The notes: generated by a model from the sequence alone, not told the origin. Counted from the stretch's first letter, positions 14,909 to 23,976 are shown. The stretch: 61,465 bases of DNA from Candidatus Rokuibacteriota bacterium (GCA_016200085.1 JACQFL010000037.1:1-61465); one strand, 5' to 3'. Numbers and translations: made by a program.

Positions 14909-16599
14909 CGGCGCGCGCCGCCGCTCGCCTCGCCACCCTCGACCGCTCCCTGCCCGTCTGGCTCCTCGCCGCGCTGATCCTCGTCGTGCTCATGGTGCTG
15001 CCGCTCGGCTGGCTCGCCTGGCTCAGCGTTGCCGGCGAGCGCGGGCCGACGCTCGCGCACTACGCGCGGGTGTTCGGCGACGTGCCGCTGCGTCGCGCGG
15101 TCTGGAACACCATCGTCCTCGCGTTCTGGTCCGGCGCCGCGTCCGTGGCGGTCGGTGCCCCGCTGGCGTGGCTGACGGCGCGCACCGACCTGCCGTGGGC
15201 GCGGGCGCTCCGCGCGCTGACGCTGGCCTCGTTCGTCACGCCGCCGTTCCTCGGGGCCTTCGCCTGGGTGATGCTCGCGGGGCCGAATGCCGGCCTGCTC
15301 AACCGCACCTGGCGCGGGCTCACCGGCGGCGAGGCGCCCCTGGTCAACATCTTCACCATGCCCGGCCTGATCTTCGTGGTCGCGCTCTACACCTTCCCGT
15401 ACGTGTACGTCATCATCGCCAACACCCTCGAGCTCGTGGCCTCGGACCTCGAGGAAGCCGGCGCCATCCTGGGCGCGGGCCGCCTGACGGTGGCGCTGAC
15501 GATCACGCTGCCCCTGGTGGCGCCCGCCATCGCGAGCGGCTTCGTGCTCTCCGTGCTCCAGGCGCTCGCGCTCTTCGGCTCGCCCGCCATCCTCGCCTTG
15601 CCCGCCGGCTTCCACACCATCACCACCCAGATCTGGTCGTTCTTCCAGTACCCGCCCAAGGTCGAGATGGCCGCCGCGTTCTCGATGCCGCTGCTCGTGG
15701 CCACGGCCCTGCTGCTGTGGCTGCAGCGGCGGGTCCTCGGCCGGCGCGGCTACGCCGCCGTCGGCGGCCGGGGCGGCCAGCGCCGGCGCATCGCGCTCGG
15801 CGCCTGGCGCTATCCCGCGCTCGCCGGGTGCCTGCTCGTGATGACCTGCTCCGTCTTCCTGCCCTACGGCGTTCTCGCCAAGGCCGCCTTCGCGCGCGCG
15901 TGGGCCCAGCCCCTGACGTGGGACAACCTCACGCTGGCCAACTGGACCTTCACGTTCCTCGAGTACAGCTCGACGCGCGACGCCATCGTGAACACGATGG
16001 AGCTGGCGGTGCTGACGGCCACCGCGGGCGCGGTGCTCGCCGCCCTGCTGGCCTACGTGACCAACCGACGGCTCGTCCGGGGCTCCCAGGCCCTCGGCTT
16101 CCTCGCCGTGGCACCGGTCGTGGTGCCGGGCGTCGTGTTCGCGGTGGCGCTCTTCATCGCCTACACGCGGCCGCCGCTGGTGCTCTACGGCACCCTGGCC
16201 ATCCTCTTCGTCGCCTACCTGACCAAGGAGATGCCCGTCGGCTACGCGCAGTCGGACGCGACGTTCAAGGCGATCCAGCCCGACCTGGAGGAGGCCGGCC
16301 GCATCCTGGGCGCCGGGCGCCTGCGGGTGCTGAGGGAGATCACCGCCCCGCTGGCCCGCGGCGGGATCATCGCGGCCTGGTGCTTCGTCTTCATCGGCGT
16401 CATCCGGGAGCTGTCGGCCTCCATCATCCTCTTCACGCCGAACACCAAGGTGATGTCGGTCGTGATGTTCGACCTCAAGGAGGAGGGTCAGTTCGGCGCC
16501 ATCGCCGTGCTCGGCCTCTTCATGCTCGCGATGACGCTGGCGACGGTGGCCTTCGTGCAGCGCGTGGCCGGCCGCGACGTGCTGGGCGCCCGTGAGTAG
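14905..16599 (+). CDS. Fe(III)-type ABC transporter permease (fused, two-domain)
   Basis: A 564-residue integral membrane protein made of two repeated permease halves. Each carries a cytoplasmic EAA loop: EEAGAILGAGRLTVALTITLP in the first and EEAGRILGAGRLRVLREITAP in the second. About 12 membrane segments are visible. This FbpB-like duplicated permease fits a binding-protein-dependent importer. The GTG start overlaps the stop of the binding-protein gene (GTGA), and the end overlaps the ATPase gene. Confidence 0.93.
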   Translation: MTARAAARLATLDRSLPVWLLAALILVVLMVLPLGWLAWLSVAGERGPTLAHYARVFGDVPLRRAVWNTIVLAFWSGAASVAVGAPLAWLTARTDLPWARALRALTLASFVTPPFLGAFAWVMLAGPNAGLLNRTWRGLTGGEAPLVNIFTMPGLIFVVALYTFPYVYVIIANTLELVASDLEEAGAILGAGRLTVALTITLPLVAPAIASGFVLSVLQALALFGSPAILALPAGFHTITTQIWSFFQYPPKVEMAAAFSMPLLVATALLLWLQRRVLGRRGYAAVGGRGGQRRRIALGAWRYPALAGCLLVMTCSVFLPYGVLAKAAFARAWAQPLTWDNLTLANWTFTFLEYSSTRDAIVNTMELAVLTATAGAVLAALLAYVTNRRLVRGSQALGFLAVAPVVVPGVVFAVALFIAYTRPPLVLYGTLAILFVAYLTKEMPVGYAQSDATFKAIQPDLEEAGRILGAGRLRVLREITAPLARGGIIAAWCFVFIGVIRELSASIILFTPNTKVMSVVMFDLKEEGQFGAIAVLGLFMLAMTLATVAFVQRVAGRDVLGARE

Positions 16600-17671
16600 C
16601 CGCGTGCCGGGCATCAGCCTGCGCGGGCTGGTCAAGCGCTACGGCCAGGTCGGCGCGGTCGACGGCCTGGACCTCGAGGTTGCGCCGGGCGAGCTCGTCT
16701 CGCTCCTCGGGCCGTCGGGCTGCGGCAAGACCACCACGCTGCGCCTCGTCGCCGGCTTTCTGTCCCCTGACGCCGGTGAGATCGTGGTCGGCGAGCGCCG
16801 GCTCTCGGCGCCGGGCGCGGTGGTGCCGCCGGAGCGGCGGCGCATGGCGATGATCTTCCAGAGCTACGCGCTCTGGCCCCACATGACGGTGGCGCAGAAC
16901 GTGGGCTATGGCCTGCGCGTGCGCGGCGGGCTCGGACGCGCGGAGCGCGAGGCACGGGTGCGCGAGGTGCTGGCGCGCGTCCAGCTCGCCGGCTACGGGT
17001 CCCGCTACCCGGGCGAGCTGTCCGGCGGCCAGCAGCAGCGGGTCGCCGTCGCCCGCGCCCTGGTCGTCGAGCCGGAGATCCTGCTGCTCGACGAGCCCCT
17101 GAGCAACCTCGACGCAAATCTGCGCGAGGAAATGCGCTTCGAGATCCGCCGGCTGCACGAGACCTTCGCCATCACCACGCTCTACGTCACCCACGATCAG
17201 GCCGAGGCCATGGTGATCTCCGACCGCATCGCGGTGCTCGAGCGCGGCCGCGTGGCCCAGCTCGGGACCGCCCACGACATCTTCGAGCGGCCCCGCACCC
17301 GCTTCGTCGCCGAGTTCATCGGGCGCACGAACCTGATCGACGGCATCGCGGAGAGCGCCGACACGATCGTCTGCGGGACCGTGCGGCTCCGCGTGGCGTC
17401 CGGCGGGCTGAAGCCAGGCCAGCCAGCCGCGCTCTCGATCCGGCCCCACGCCATGGCGCTGACGGCCGTCATGGCGCCGGGTGCGCTCGCGGGGGACATC
17501 CGCCGCGCGAGCTATCTCGGCGATGCCGTCGACTACGAGGTCGCCCTCGAGGGAAGCCCGATCGTGCTGCGGATCACCACCCCCCCCTCGGCCCCGCTCG
17601 GCCCCGGCGCGCGCGTCGGGGTCAGCATCCCGCCGGAAGCCTGCGTGCCGCTCGCGGGCTCGATACAATAG
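16592..17671 (+). CDS. Fe(III)-type ABC transporter ATP-binding protein
   Basis: A 359-residue ATPase with Walker A GPSGCGKTTTLR, Q-loop MIFQSYALWPHMTV, signature LSGGQQQRVAVARAL, Walker B LLLDEPLSNLDAN and a His-switch TLYVTHDQAEAM. A C-terminal TOBE-type domain (about residues 270-355) follows, as in FbpC/PotA/MalK-like importer ATPases. The GTG at 16592 overlaps the permease stop. It completes the importer encoded from 13871. Confidence 0.95.
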   Translation: MSSRVPGISLRGLVKRYGQVGAVDGLDLEVAPGELVSLLGPSGCGKTTTLRLVAGFLSPDAGEIVVGERRLSAPGAVVPPERRRMAMIFQSYALWPHMTVAQNVGYGLRVRGGLGRAEREARVREVLARVQLAGYGSRYPGELSGGQQQRVAVARALVVEPEILLLDEPLSNLDANLREEMRFEIRRLHETFAITTLYVTHDQAEAMVISDRIAVLERGRVAQLGTAHDIFERPRTRFVAEFIGRTNLIDGIAESADTIVCGTVRLRVASGGLKPGQPAALSIRPHAMALTAVMAPGALAGDIRRASYLGDAVDYEVALEGSPIVLRITTPPSAPLGPGARVGVSIPPEACVPLAGSIQ

Positions 17672-17688
17672 ACGGGAAGGAGATCCCC

Positions 17689-18378
17689 ATGGACACATGG
17701 TCGACGACCTCGGTGCAGGCCGCGGAACGGGTGTCGGCATTCCTGTGGAAGGTCTACGGCTGGATGGCGCTGGGGCTCGGGCTCACCGCGTTCGTGGCCT
17801 TCGCCGTGGCGGGCTCCCCCGAGATCCAGCGCGCCCTGCTCGGCAACCAGCTCGTCTTCTTCGCGCTGATCATCGCGGAGCTCGGCCTGGTGCTCGTGAT
17901 CTCGGCCCGGGCGACGCAGATGGCCCCACCCGTGGCGACGGGCCTGTTCGCGCTGTACTCCGCGCTCAACGGCGTGACCCTCTCGGTGATCCTGCTCGCC
18001 TACACCGGCGAATCGGTGGCGACGACGTTCGTGGTCACCGCCGGCATGTTCGGCGCGCTCGCCCTCTACGGCACCACGACCAAGCGCAGTCTCGCCGGTG
18101 TCGGGCAATTCGTCTTCATGGGGCTGATCGGGGTGATCCTCGCGTCGATCGTCGGGATGTTCTGGCACAGCGACGCCCTGCAGTTCCTGATCTCGGTGGC
18201 CGGCGTGATCGTCTTCACCGGGCTCACCGCGTACGATGCGCAACGCCTGCGGGTGATGGCCCTCGCCCTCCCCGCCGGTCAGGACGGCGGCTACGCCATC
18301 GTGGGGGCGCTCTCGCTCTACCTCGACTTCATCAACCTGTTCCTGATGCTGCTTCGCTTCACCGGACGACGGGAGTAG
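17689..18378 (+). CDS. BAX inhibitor-1/YccA-like membrane protein
   Basis: A 229-residue protein with seven hydrophobic segments. The family hallmarks are KVYGWMALGLGLTA at the start, YSALNGVTLS mid-protein and the C-terminal GLTAYDAQRLR and SLYLDFINLFLMLLRF (aspartate pair and charged end). The family comprises pH-sensitive calcium-leak channels and the YbhL/YccA proteins that modulate FtsH. A clear purine-rich site (GGAAGGAGA) precedes ATG 17689. It is 17 bp after the importer ATPase and may be read from the same transcript. Confidence 0.93.
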   Translation: MDTWSTTSVQAAERVSAFLWKVYGWMALGLGLTAFVAFAVAGSPEIQRALLGNQLVFFALIIAELGLVLVISARATQMAPPVATGLFALYSALNGVTLSVILLAYTGESVATTFVVTAGMFGALALYGTTTKRSLAGVGQFVFMGLIGVILASIVGMFWHSDALQFLISVAGVIVFTGLTAYDAQRLRVMALALPAGQDGGYAIVGALSLYLDFINLFLMLLRFTGRRE

Positions 18379-18406
18379 TGGGAGCTGGGGGCTCACGGCG
18401 AGGCGC

Positions 18407-19630
18407 TCACCGCCGGCGGTGGCGCGTGCCGAGCGCGAAGAGGGCCCACGAGAGCAGCACGGCCAGCGGTGCGACGCCGAAGGGGATCGTGTAGGAACCG
18501 GTGAGGTCGTAGACGAATCCCGCGAACGCCGGGCCGAACGCGGCGCCGCAGCGCCAGCCGAGCGACAGCAACCCCATGATGGCGCCGATCGCGCGCAGGC
18601 CGAACACCTCGGGGATCACCTTCACCACCATCGTGTCCGAGGCCCCGAAGCCGACGCCGAAGAGGGCGACGGCGAAGAGCAGGGCCCCGCGCGAGGGGAC
18701 CCACAGCAGCGCGGCGAGCGCCGCCGCCTCGACGACGTAGGCGGCGCCGATCGTCGCCCGCGTGCCGAAGGCGTCGGAGATCGCGCCCGAGGCCAGACGG
18801 CCGCCGGCGGAGCCGATCCCGTAGGCCGTGAGCGCGAGCGACGCGCCGGCGAGGCTCAGGCCGCGGTCGCGCGCGAACGGGACGACGTGGACCGACACCA
18901 TCAGCGTCAAGCCGCCCAGCAGGAGCCAGGCCCCGTTGAGGTACCACTGCCGGGAATCGGCGAGCGCCTGGCGCACGGTGACGCCGGGCTCGACGGCGCT
19001 GCCCGGCGCCGCGGCGATCGATGCGCCGCGACCGAGCGCCGCCCGGAGCGCCGAGGCTTCCCCCGGCCGCGGCAGGCGCACGGTCCATGCGGCGATCAGC
19101 GTCAGCAGCCCGCACCCGCCGCCGAGCAGCGCATAGGCCTCGCGCCAGCCGAGCGCCGTGATCAGCGAGGCCGCGAGAGGCCCGGCGGAGATGTAGCCGA
19201 GGTTGAAGCCCACGAGCACCAGCGCCAGGGCCAGACCGCGGCGCGTCTCGAACCATCGGGCGATCGTCGCGGCGGATAAGAGATAAAAGCTCGACATCCC
19301 GACCCCGACCATCACGCCGACGAAGAGATAGAGCTGCCAGAGCGCGGTCGCCGCGGAGACCAGCGCGAAGCCTGCGCCCGACAGCACCACGGTGACGACG
19401 AGCATGGCGCGCGGGCCGTGACGGTCGGCGAGGGCGCCGACGAAGAACCCGGCCACGCCCCCGAGCAGCAGGCTCACCGACAGCGCCGCCGAGAGTGCCC
19501 CCCGGCTCCACCCGAACGCCTCCGCGAGCACGGGCAGGAACACGCCGTACGCCGCGAGGGGCATCGAGATGCCGTACGTGACGACGAACAGGGCGGCGAC
19601 GATCCACCAGCGACGCACGTGGGGACGCAC
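18407..19630 (-). CDS. MFS transporter
   Basis: A 407-residue major facilitator protein with about 12 membrane segments. The loop-2 motif GALADRHGPRAML matches the MFS G-x-x-x-D-R-x-G-R signature. A cytoplasmic midloop rich in Arg, Ala and Pro (about residues 185-215) separates the two halves. It resembles the monocarboxylate/oxalate-formate-like subgroup (start VVTYGISMPLAAYGVFLPVL). GTG 19630 was chosen near the first Arg-rich segment; GTG 19618 is also possible. It follows two ThDP enzymes and may transport their substrate or product, which is inference from context. Confidence 0.85.
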   Translation of the reverse strand: MRPHVRRWWIVAALFVVTYGISMPLAAYGVFLPVLAEAFGWSRGALSAALSVSLLLGGVAGFFVGALADRHGPRAMLVVTVVLSGAGFALVSAATALWQLYLFVGVMVGVGMSSFYLLSAATIARWFETRRGLALALVLVGFNLGYISAGPLAASLITALGWREAYALLGGGCGLLTLIAAWTVRLPRPGEASALRAALGRGASIAAAPGSAVEPGVTVRQALADSRQWYLNGAWLLLGGLTLMVSVHVVPFARDRGLSLAGASLALTAYGIGSAGGRLASGAISDAFGTRATIGAAYVVEAAALAALLWVPSRGALLFAVALFGVGFGASDTMVVKVIPEVFGLRAIGAIMGLLSLGWRCGAAFGPAFAGFVYDLTGSYTIPFGVAPLAVLLSWALFALGTRHRRR

Positions 19631-19656
19631 GAGCGCTGTCGAGACCCCCTTCGAGG

Positions 19657-21333
19657 CTAAAACTCCCAGGGCGGCTCGACGGCCCTGGGAAGCTCGAGCA
19701 CCGTCGGGCGATCGGCCGCGAAGCCTGCGGCCAGCGCCGCCGGGAGCGCGTCGACGCTGGCCAGGCGCTCGCCCCGGGCGCCGAACGCCCTCGCCAGCGC
19801 GACGAAGTCGGGATTGGTGAGGTCGGCCTCGCCCCAGCGTCCCTCGTAGAAGAGCTCCTGCAGCCACTTGATCGCGCCGTAGCGGCCGTCGTTGACGACG
19901 AGGTAGACGATGGGCAGGCGGTACTTCACCGCCGTCGCCAGCTCGTTCACCGAGTACATGAACCCGCCGTCGCCCGCGATGGCGAGCACGGGCTGCTCGG
20001 GGCGCGCGATCTTCGCGCCGATGGCCGCGCCGACCGCGTAACCGAGCACGGCGGAGCCGGCGGGGTAGAGGAAGGTCCGCGGCGCGAGCACGGGGAACTT
20101 CCACTCCATCCAGTACGTCAGCCCGGTCTGGTCGTTGACCACGATCGCGTCCTCGGGCAGCGCCGCGCGCAGGGTCGCGATCAGCGCCGCCACCTCGGGG
20201 GTGTAGCGCTCGTTGACGTCGCGCCGGAGCTCCGCGAGCCAGGCGGGGTCCCACTCGCTCGCCGAGCGCGCCGGACCGAGCGCGGCGAGCAGTCGCACGA
20301 GCCCGTCCCTCGCGTCGCCGACGAGGCCGAGGTGCGTCTTCACGAGCCGGCCGATGACGCCGGGATCGAGGTCGAGGTGGATCACTGTCTGCCTCGGCCC
20401 GAAGGCAGGGCCGAGCTTCTCGGCCGAGCGGTGGCCCAGGTGGCAGCCGACCACGAGCACCACGTCGGCCGCGGCGATGGCCGGGGCGCAGACGCGGCGG
20501 TCGGGCAGCACGCCGTGGAAGCGCGGATCGCGCTCGTCGATCGCGCCGCGCCCCGCCACGCTCGCAATCACGGGCGCGTCCAGCCGCGCGGCCAGCGCGC
20601 GAGCCTCCGCCTCCGCCCCGGCCGCGATCACGCCGCCTCCCGCGATCACGAGGGGCCGGCGCGCGGCGGCGAGCAGGCGCGCGGCCTCGGCAACGTCCTG
20701 CACGTGGCAGGGCGGGCGAACGCCGTGCCCGCCGGAGGGCGCGGGCCCCTCGGTGCGCGCCCCGAGCAGGTCCCACGGAATCGAGAGCGCCACCGGCCCG
20801 GGCCGTCCCGTGCGCAGCAGGTCGAAGGCGCCGGCGAGCGTCGGCGCGATCGCCGCCGTGTCGGAGATCGCCTCGGCCAGCCGGCAAACCGGGCGGAAGC
20901 AGTCGATCTGGTTGGGCACCTCGTGGAGCGCGCCGAGATCGCGGCCGACCAGGGGCAGGGCGATGTCCGACATCACGAGCACGATCGGGGTCGAGCCCGC
21001 GTAGGACTCCGCCAGCGGCGTGAGCGTGTTGGTCGCGCCCGGGCCGGTGGTGACGATCACCACGCCCGGGAGGCCCGAGGCACGCGCGTAGCCGTCGGCC
21101 ATGAAGGCCGCGCCCTGCTCGTGGCGCGCGAGGACGTGCGTGATCTCCGTCTGGCGCAGCAGCGCGTCGTAGACCGCGAGATTGTGGACGCCCGGGATCC
21201 CGAAGACGTGGCGCACGCCCTCGGCACGCAGCGCCGCGACGACCCACTCGCCGCCCGTCCGCGCGGACTCTGAACTTCGCGCGCCTGCGCGACAGGCGGG
21301 GCCCAGCCCGCGCGGGTCGCTCGGCGCGCTCAT
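19657..21333 (-). CDS. ThDP-dependent enzyme, acetolactate synthase-like
   Basis: A 558-residue member of the pyruvate oxidase/acetolactate synthase fold. It has the catalytic Glu in LARHEQGAAFMADGYAR, TTGPGATNTLTPLAES, and the ThDP/Mg motif AIAGDGGFMYSVNE ending in VNDGRYG. The central domain has a dinucleotide-type fold. Its substrate cannot be read from sequence. Residues 1-28 are a variable leader, and EWVVAALRAEGVRHVFGIPG begins the conserved part. ATG 21333 overlaps the stop of the upstream ThDP enzyme (ATGA), so the two are likely made in equal amounts. No ilvN-like regulatory subunit is present. Confidence 0.88.
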   Translation of the reverse strand: MSAPSDPRGLGPACRAGARSSESARTGGEWVVAALRAEGVRHVFGIPGVHNLAVYDALLRQTEITHVLARHEQGAAFMADGYARASGLPGVVIVTTGPGATNTLTPLAESYAGSTPIVLVMSDIALPLVGRDLGALHEVPNQIDCFRPVCRLAEAISDTAAIAPTLAGAFDLLRTGRPGPVALSIPWDLLGARTEGPAPSGGHGVRPPCHVQDVAEAARLLAAARRPLVIAGGGVIAAGAEAEARALAARLDAPVIASVAGRGAIDERDPRFHGVLPDRRVCAPAIAAADVVLVVGCHLGHRSAEKLGPAFGPRQTVIHLDLDPGVIGRLVKTHLGLVGDARDGLVRLLAALGPARSASEWDPAWLAELRRDVNERYTPEVAALIATLRAALPEDAIVVNDQTGLTYWMEWKFPVLAPRTFLYPAGSAVLGYAVGAAIGAKIARPEQPVLAIAGDGGFMYSVNELATAVKYRLPIVYLVVNDGRYGAIKWLQELFYEGRWGEADLTNPDFVALARAFGARGERLASVDALPAALAAGFAADRPTVLELPRAVEPPWEF

Positions 21334-22997
21334 GCCATGGCCTTGAAGCCGCGGTCGATGGCGACGTCGACGAGCGCGGGCCCGGGATGGGCCAGCGCCT
21401 CCGCGAGGGCGCCGCGCAGCGCCCCGGGCGTCTCCACCCGCTCGGCGCGCACGCCCATGGAGCGCGCCAGGCTCAGGTAGTCGATCTCGGGATCGACGAG
21501 GTCCATGCCCGGGAACTCGCCGCGCTTGGCCGAGGCCAGGCCGAGGCTCAGCATCCCGGACTTGAGGATCGCGTAGGAGGCGTTGTTGGGGATCACGTAG
21601 GTGATGGGCAGCCGGTGGCGGGCGGCCGTCCAGAGCGCCTGCGGGGCGTACATCACCGAGCCGTCGCCGACCGTGGCGACCACCTTGCGCCCGGGCGAGG
21701 CGAGCTGGACGCCGATGGCGGCACCCATCGCCCAGCCGAGCGTGCCCGTCTTCGAGCCGAAGAACGAGCCCGGGGTCTTGAAGCGCATGTGGCGCAGCAC
21801 GAAGGGCAGCGAGGAGGCCGACTCGTCGACCACGATGGCGTCGTCGGGCACGAGCGCGGCGAGAGTCTCGAAGAGGAAGGCCGGGGCGATCGGCACCCGC
21901 CCGGCCTCGGCGGCGGCGGTCGCCGCGAGCTTGCCCGTGTACTCCTGGCGCGTGCGCGCGGCGCTCTCGATCCTCGCGCGCGCTGCCTGGCGCGCCGCCG
22001 GCCCGAGGCGCGGGGTGAGCGCGTCGCGCAGCGCACGGATGGCCGTCCGCGGGTCGGCGAGGAGCCCGAGCGTGACGCCGTAGCTGCGGCCGATCGCCGC
22101 CGCGTCGTCGTCGATCTGGATCACCTGCTGGCCCGCCGCGAACGGCTCTCCCGGCGCGTGCAGGAACCACGTGAACACGGTCGCCCCGAGGATCACCACC
22201 ACGTCGGCCCCGTCCAGGCTCTTCCGCACCCCGCCCGGCGCCGGATAGAGGCCCCCGCGCCAGAGCGGATGATCCCCGGGGAAGCTCGTCCGCCTGAGCA
22301 GCGGCTCGCCGTGGACCCGGGCGCCGAGCAGCTCGGCCAGCGCCACGAGGTCCTCGACCGCGCCCGAGCGGGCGACCCCGTCCCCCGCCACGATCGCCGG
22401 CGCGCGCCCCGCGGCGAGGAGGTCCACGACGCGCGAGAGCGCGTCGGGCTCCGGCGCCACGCGCGAGGCGACGCGCACCGGGGCCTCGCCCGCGTCGTCG
22501 ACCTCCTCCACCATGAGGTCCATCGGGAGCGAGAGGAACACCGGCCCCGTCGGCGGCGTGAGCGCCAGGGTCAGCGCGCGCCGCAAGGCGTCCGGCGCCT
22601 CGTCGGCGCGCCGGATCTCGTAGGACCACTTCGTGAACTGCTCGGTCATCTGCACGAGGTCCGCCGAGAGGATCGGCCGGTGCATGAGGAAACGCGTGTC
22701 CTGCTGGCCCGCCGTCATGACGAGCGGGCTCTTCGCCCACGCCGCGTTGTGGAGGATCGAGAGCCCGTTGGCCACCCCCGGCCCCACGTGGACGTTGACG
22801 ACGCCCGGCGTGCCGGAGGCCTGGGCGTAGCCGTCGGCGGCGGCGACCGCCGTCGCCTCCTGCAGGCCGACGACGTACTCGAGATCGGCGCCGGAGAGGG
22901 CGTCGAGGAACGTCAGCTCGGTGGTGCCGGGATTGCCGAAGAGGTACCGGATCCCCGCGGACTTCAAGATCGCGAGCAGCGTCGAGGCGGCGTTCAT
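21330..22997 (-). CDS. ThDP-dependent decarboxylase, benzoylformate decarboxylase-like
   Basis: A 555-residue protein whose N-terminus (YLFGNPGTTELTFLDAL, then LQEATAVAAADGYAQASG) resembles benzoylformate decarboxylase, with the catalytic Glu in place. The ThDP-binding motif is TVGDGSVMYAP followed by VIPNNASYAILK. Benzoylformate decarboxylase turns aryl-2-oxoacids into aldehydes. An oxalyl-CoA- or sulfoacetaldehyde-type activity is less likely from these motifs. The start ATG 22997 and the 4-nt overlap with the second ThDP gene define a two-enzyme unit followed by an MFS transporter. Confidence 0.85.
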   Translation of the reverse strand: MNAASTLLAILKSAGIRYLFGNPGTTELTFLDALSGADLEYVVGLQEATAVAAADGYAQASGTPGVVNVHVGPGVANGLSILHNAAWAKSPLVMTAGQQDTRFLMHRPILSADLVQMTEQFTKWSYEIRRADEAPDALRRALTLALTPPTGPVFLSLPMDLMVEEVDDAGEAPVRVASRVAPEPDALSRVVDLLAAGRAPAIVAGDGVARSGAVEDLVALAELLGARVHGEPLLRRTSFPGDHPLWRGGLYPAPGGVRKSLDGADVVVILGATVFTWFLHAPGEPFAAGQQVIQIDDDAAAIGRSYGVTLGLLADPRTAIRALRDALTPRLGPAARQAARARIESAARTRQEYTGKLAATAAAEAGRVPIAPAFLFETLAALVPDDAIVVDESASSLPFVLRHMRFKTPGSFFGSKTGTLGWAMGAAIGVQLASPGRKVVATVGDGSVMYAPQALWTAARHRLPITYVIPNNASYAILKSGMLSLGLASAKRGEFPGMDLVDPEIDYLSLARSMGVRAERVETPGALRGALAEALAHPGPALVDVAIDRGFKAMA

Positions 22998-23011
22998 GGA
23001 CCGAGAGGATA

Positions 23012-23488
23012 CTACGGCGTCGGGGTCGAGGTCGGCGGGCCCACGCCGGCGTACTTTGCGTCGATCTGCTTGCGGATCGACGCCGGGCCCCGTCCGGAAG
23101 CCGTCATCCGCATCACGTCACGCGTGACATCGAGACAGAGCGTTCACGTCGCCGCGTGGCTGGTGAACGTCGTGTCGCGCGCGGTCTCGGCCTTGATGTA
23201 GCAGGCGCGGTTGGAGGTGTGGCCGATGTCGCCGCAGCCACAGAAGCACGGCATGAACGACAGGACGTCCTGCCGTTCCGCGGCAAAGCGGTAGAGGGCG
23301 GGAAGGTCCCCGCCCGTAGCGAATGCCGGCAGCCGCCCCCGCGCGACCGTCTGCACGAGGTCACCGACCTCGTCCCGGCGCGCCGCCGGTTGCCCATGAC
23401 CCAGCGTCCACCACGCGAGAGCCGCCACCAGCGGTCCCGCGACGACCGTGATGGCCAGCGGCCAGCGCCGCGCGCCGGCGCCGCTCAC
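23012..23488 (-). CDS. CYCXC-family protein, candidate selenoprotein with in-frame UGA
   Basis: The frame starts at GTG 23488 (overlapping the DUF1285 stop) and meets TGA at 23144-23146 after 114 codons. It then stays open in the same frame to TAG 23012 (158 residues if the UGA is read). Residues 10-30 form a membrane anchor. The metal/redox motif is MPCFCGCGDIGHTSNRACY (Cys81, 83, 85, 96), the PCYCGC signature. After the UGA come TLCLDVTRDVMRM and SIRKQIDAKYAGV, which match the family's conserved C-terminus. Relatives have CxxC where this gene has UGA-x-x-Cys. A hairpin of bacterial SECIS type lies 13 nt after the UGA. Reading as selenocysteine is favoured; a nonsense mutation is the alternative. 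Confidence 0.75.
23115..23130 (-). promoter_or_regulatory. Putative SECIS element of the CYCXC gene
   Basis: On the minus strand ATGTCACGCGTGACGT folds into a 6-bp stem (one T.G pair) with a CGCG loop. It begins 13 nt after the UGA, placing the loop 19 nt downstream, inside the 16-37 nt window described for bacterial SECIS. A guanine lies within the first two loop bases, as the consensus requires. The stem also codes for protein, as bacterial SECIS elements do. Confidence 0.55.
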
Positions 23489-23976
23489 GACGCCGCCCGG
23501 ACCAGCTCGTACTCCTGGCGGCCCAGGCGCAGGATCCCCCGGCCGCTGCGCTCGTCGTAGTCCGCGAGCGACAGCAGCTGGTAGGCGGCCGCGCGGCCGA
23601 AGCGCGCCACGAAGGCGCCGCCCTTGACGGTCGCGTAGGGAACGCCGCTGCCGCAGATCCGCAGCGCCGCGGGATCGAGCGTCTCCTCCGTGCCGTCGTT
23701 GAGCTGGGCGATCAGGGCGTCCCCGCGGCGCTCGGCCCGCGTGATCACCCAGGGGGCGTCGGCGACCGTCACCGGGATGCGAACGCGCGTCTGGATGAAG
23801 TACCCCTGCGCGTCGCGGCGGAGGTTGGACCTGAGATTCGCGACGATGCCCGGATGCGTCACCTGCACGTCGTCGTGGAACCAGTCACCGTCGACGTCGA
23901 TGCTCAGGCGCGGCAGCGTCCACTCGGCGGGCGGCGGGGTTGCGGGATCGGGCGCGCTTGTATGATGCTCACTCAT
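23485..23976 (-). CDS. DUF1285-family protein
   Basis: A 163-residue soluble protein. The segments WTLPRLSIDVDGDWFHDD, GYFIQTRVRIPVTVADAPWVI and ALRICGSGVPYATVKGGAFV are typical of DUF1285, a small two-domain fold of unknown function. ATG 23976 overlaps the Memo-like gene stop, and its own stop overlaps the CYCXC gene start, so it lies inside a tightly coupled set. A longer in-frame start upstream lies entirely within the Memo-like gene and was not used. Confidence 0.85.
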   Translation of the reverse strand: MSEHHTSAPDPATPPPAEWTLPRLSIDVDGDWFHDDVQVTHPGIVANLRSNLRRDAQGYFIQTRVRIPVTVADAPWVITRAERRGDALIAQLNDGTEETLDPAALRICGSGVPYATVKGGAFVARFGRAAAYQLLSLADYDERSGRGILRLGRQEYELVRAAS

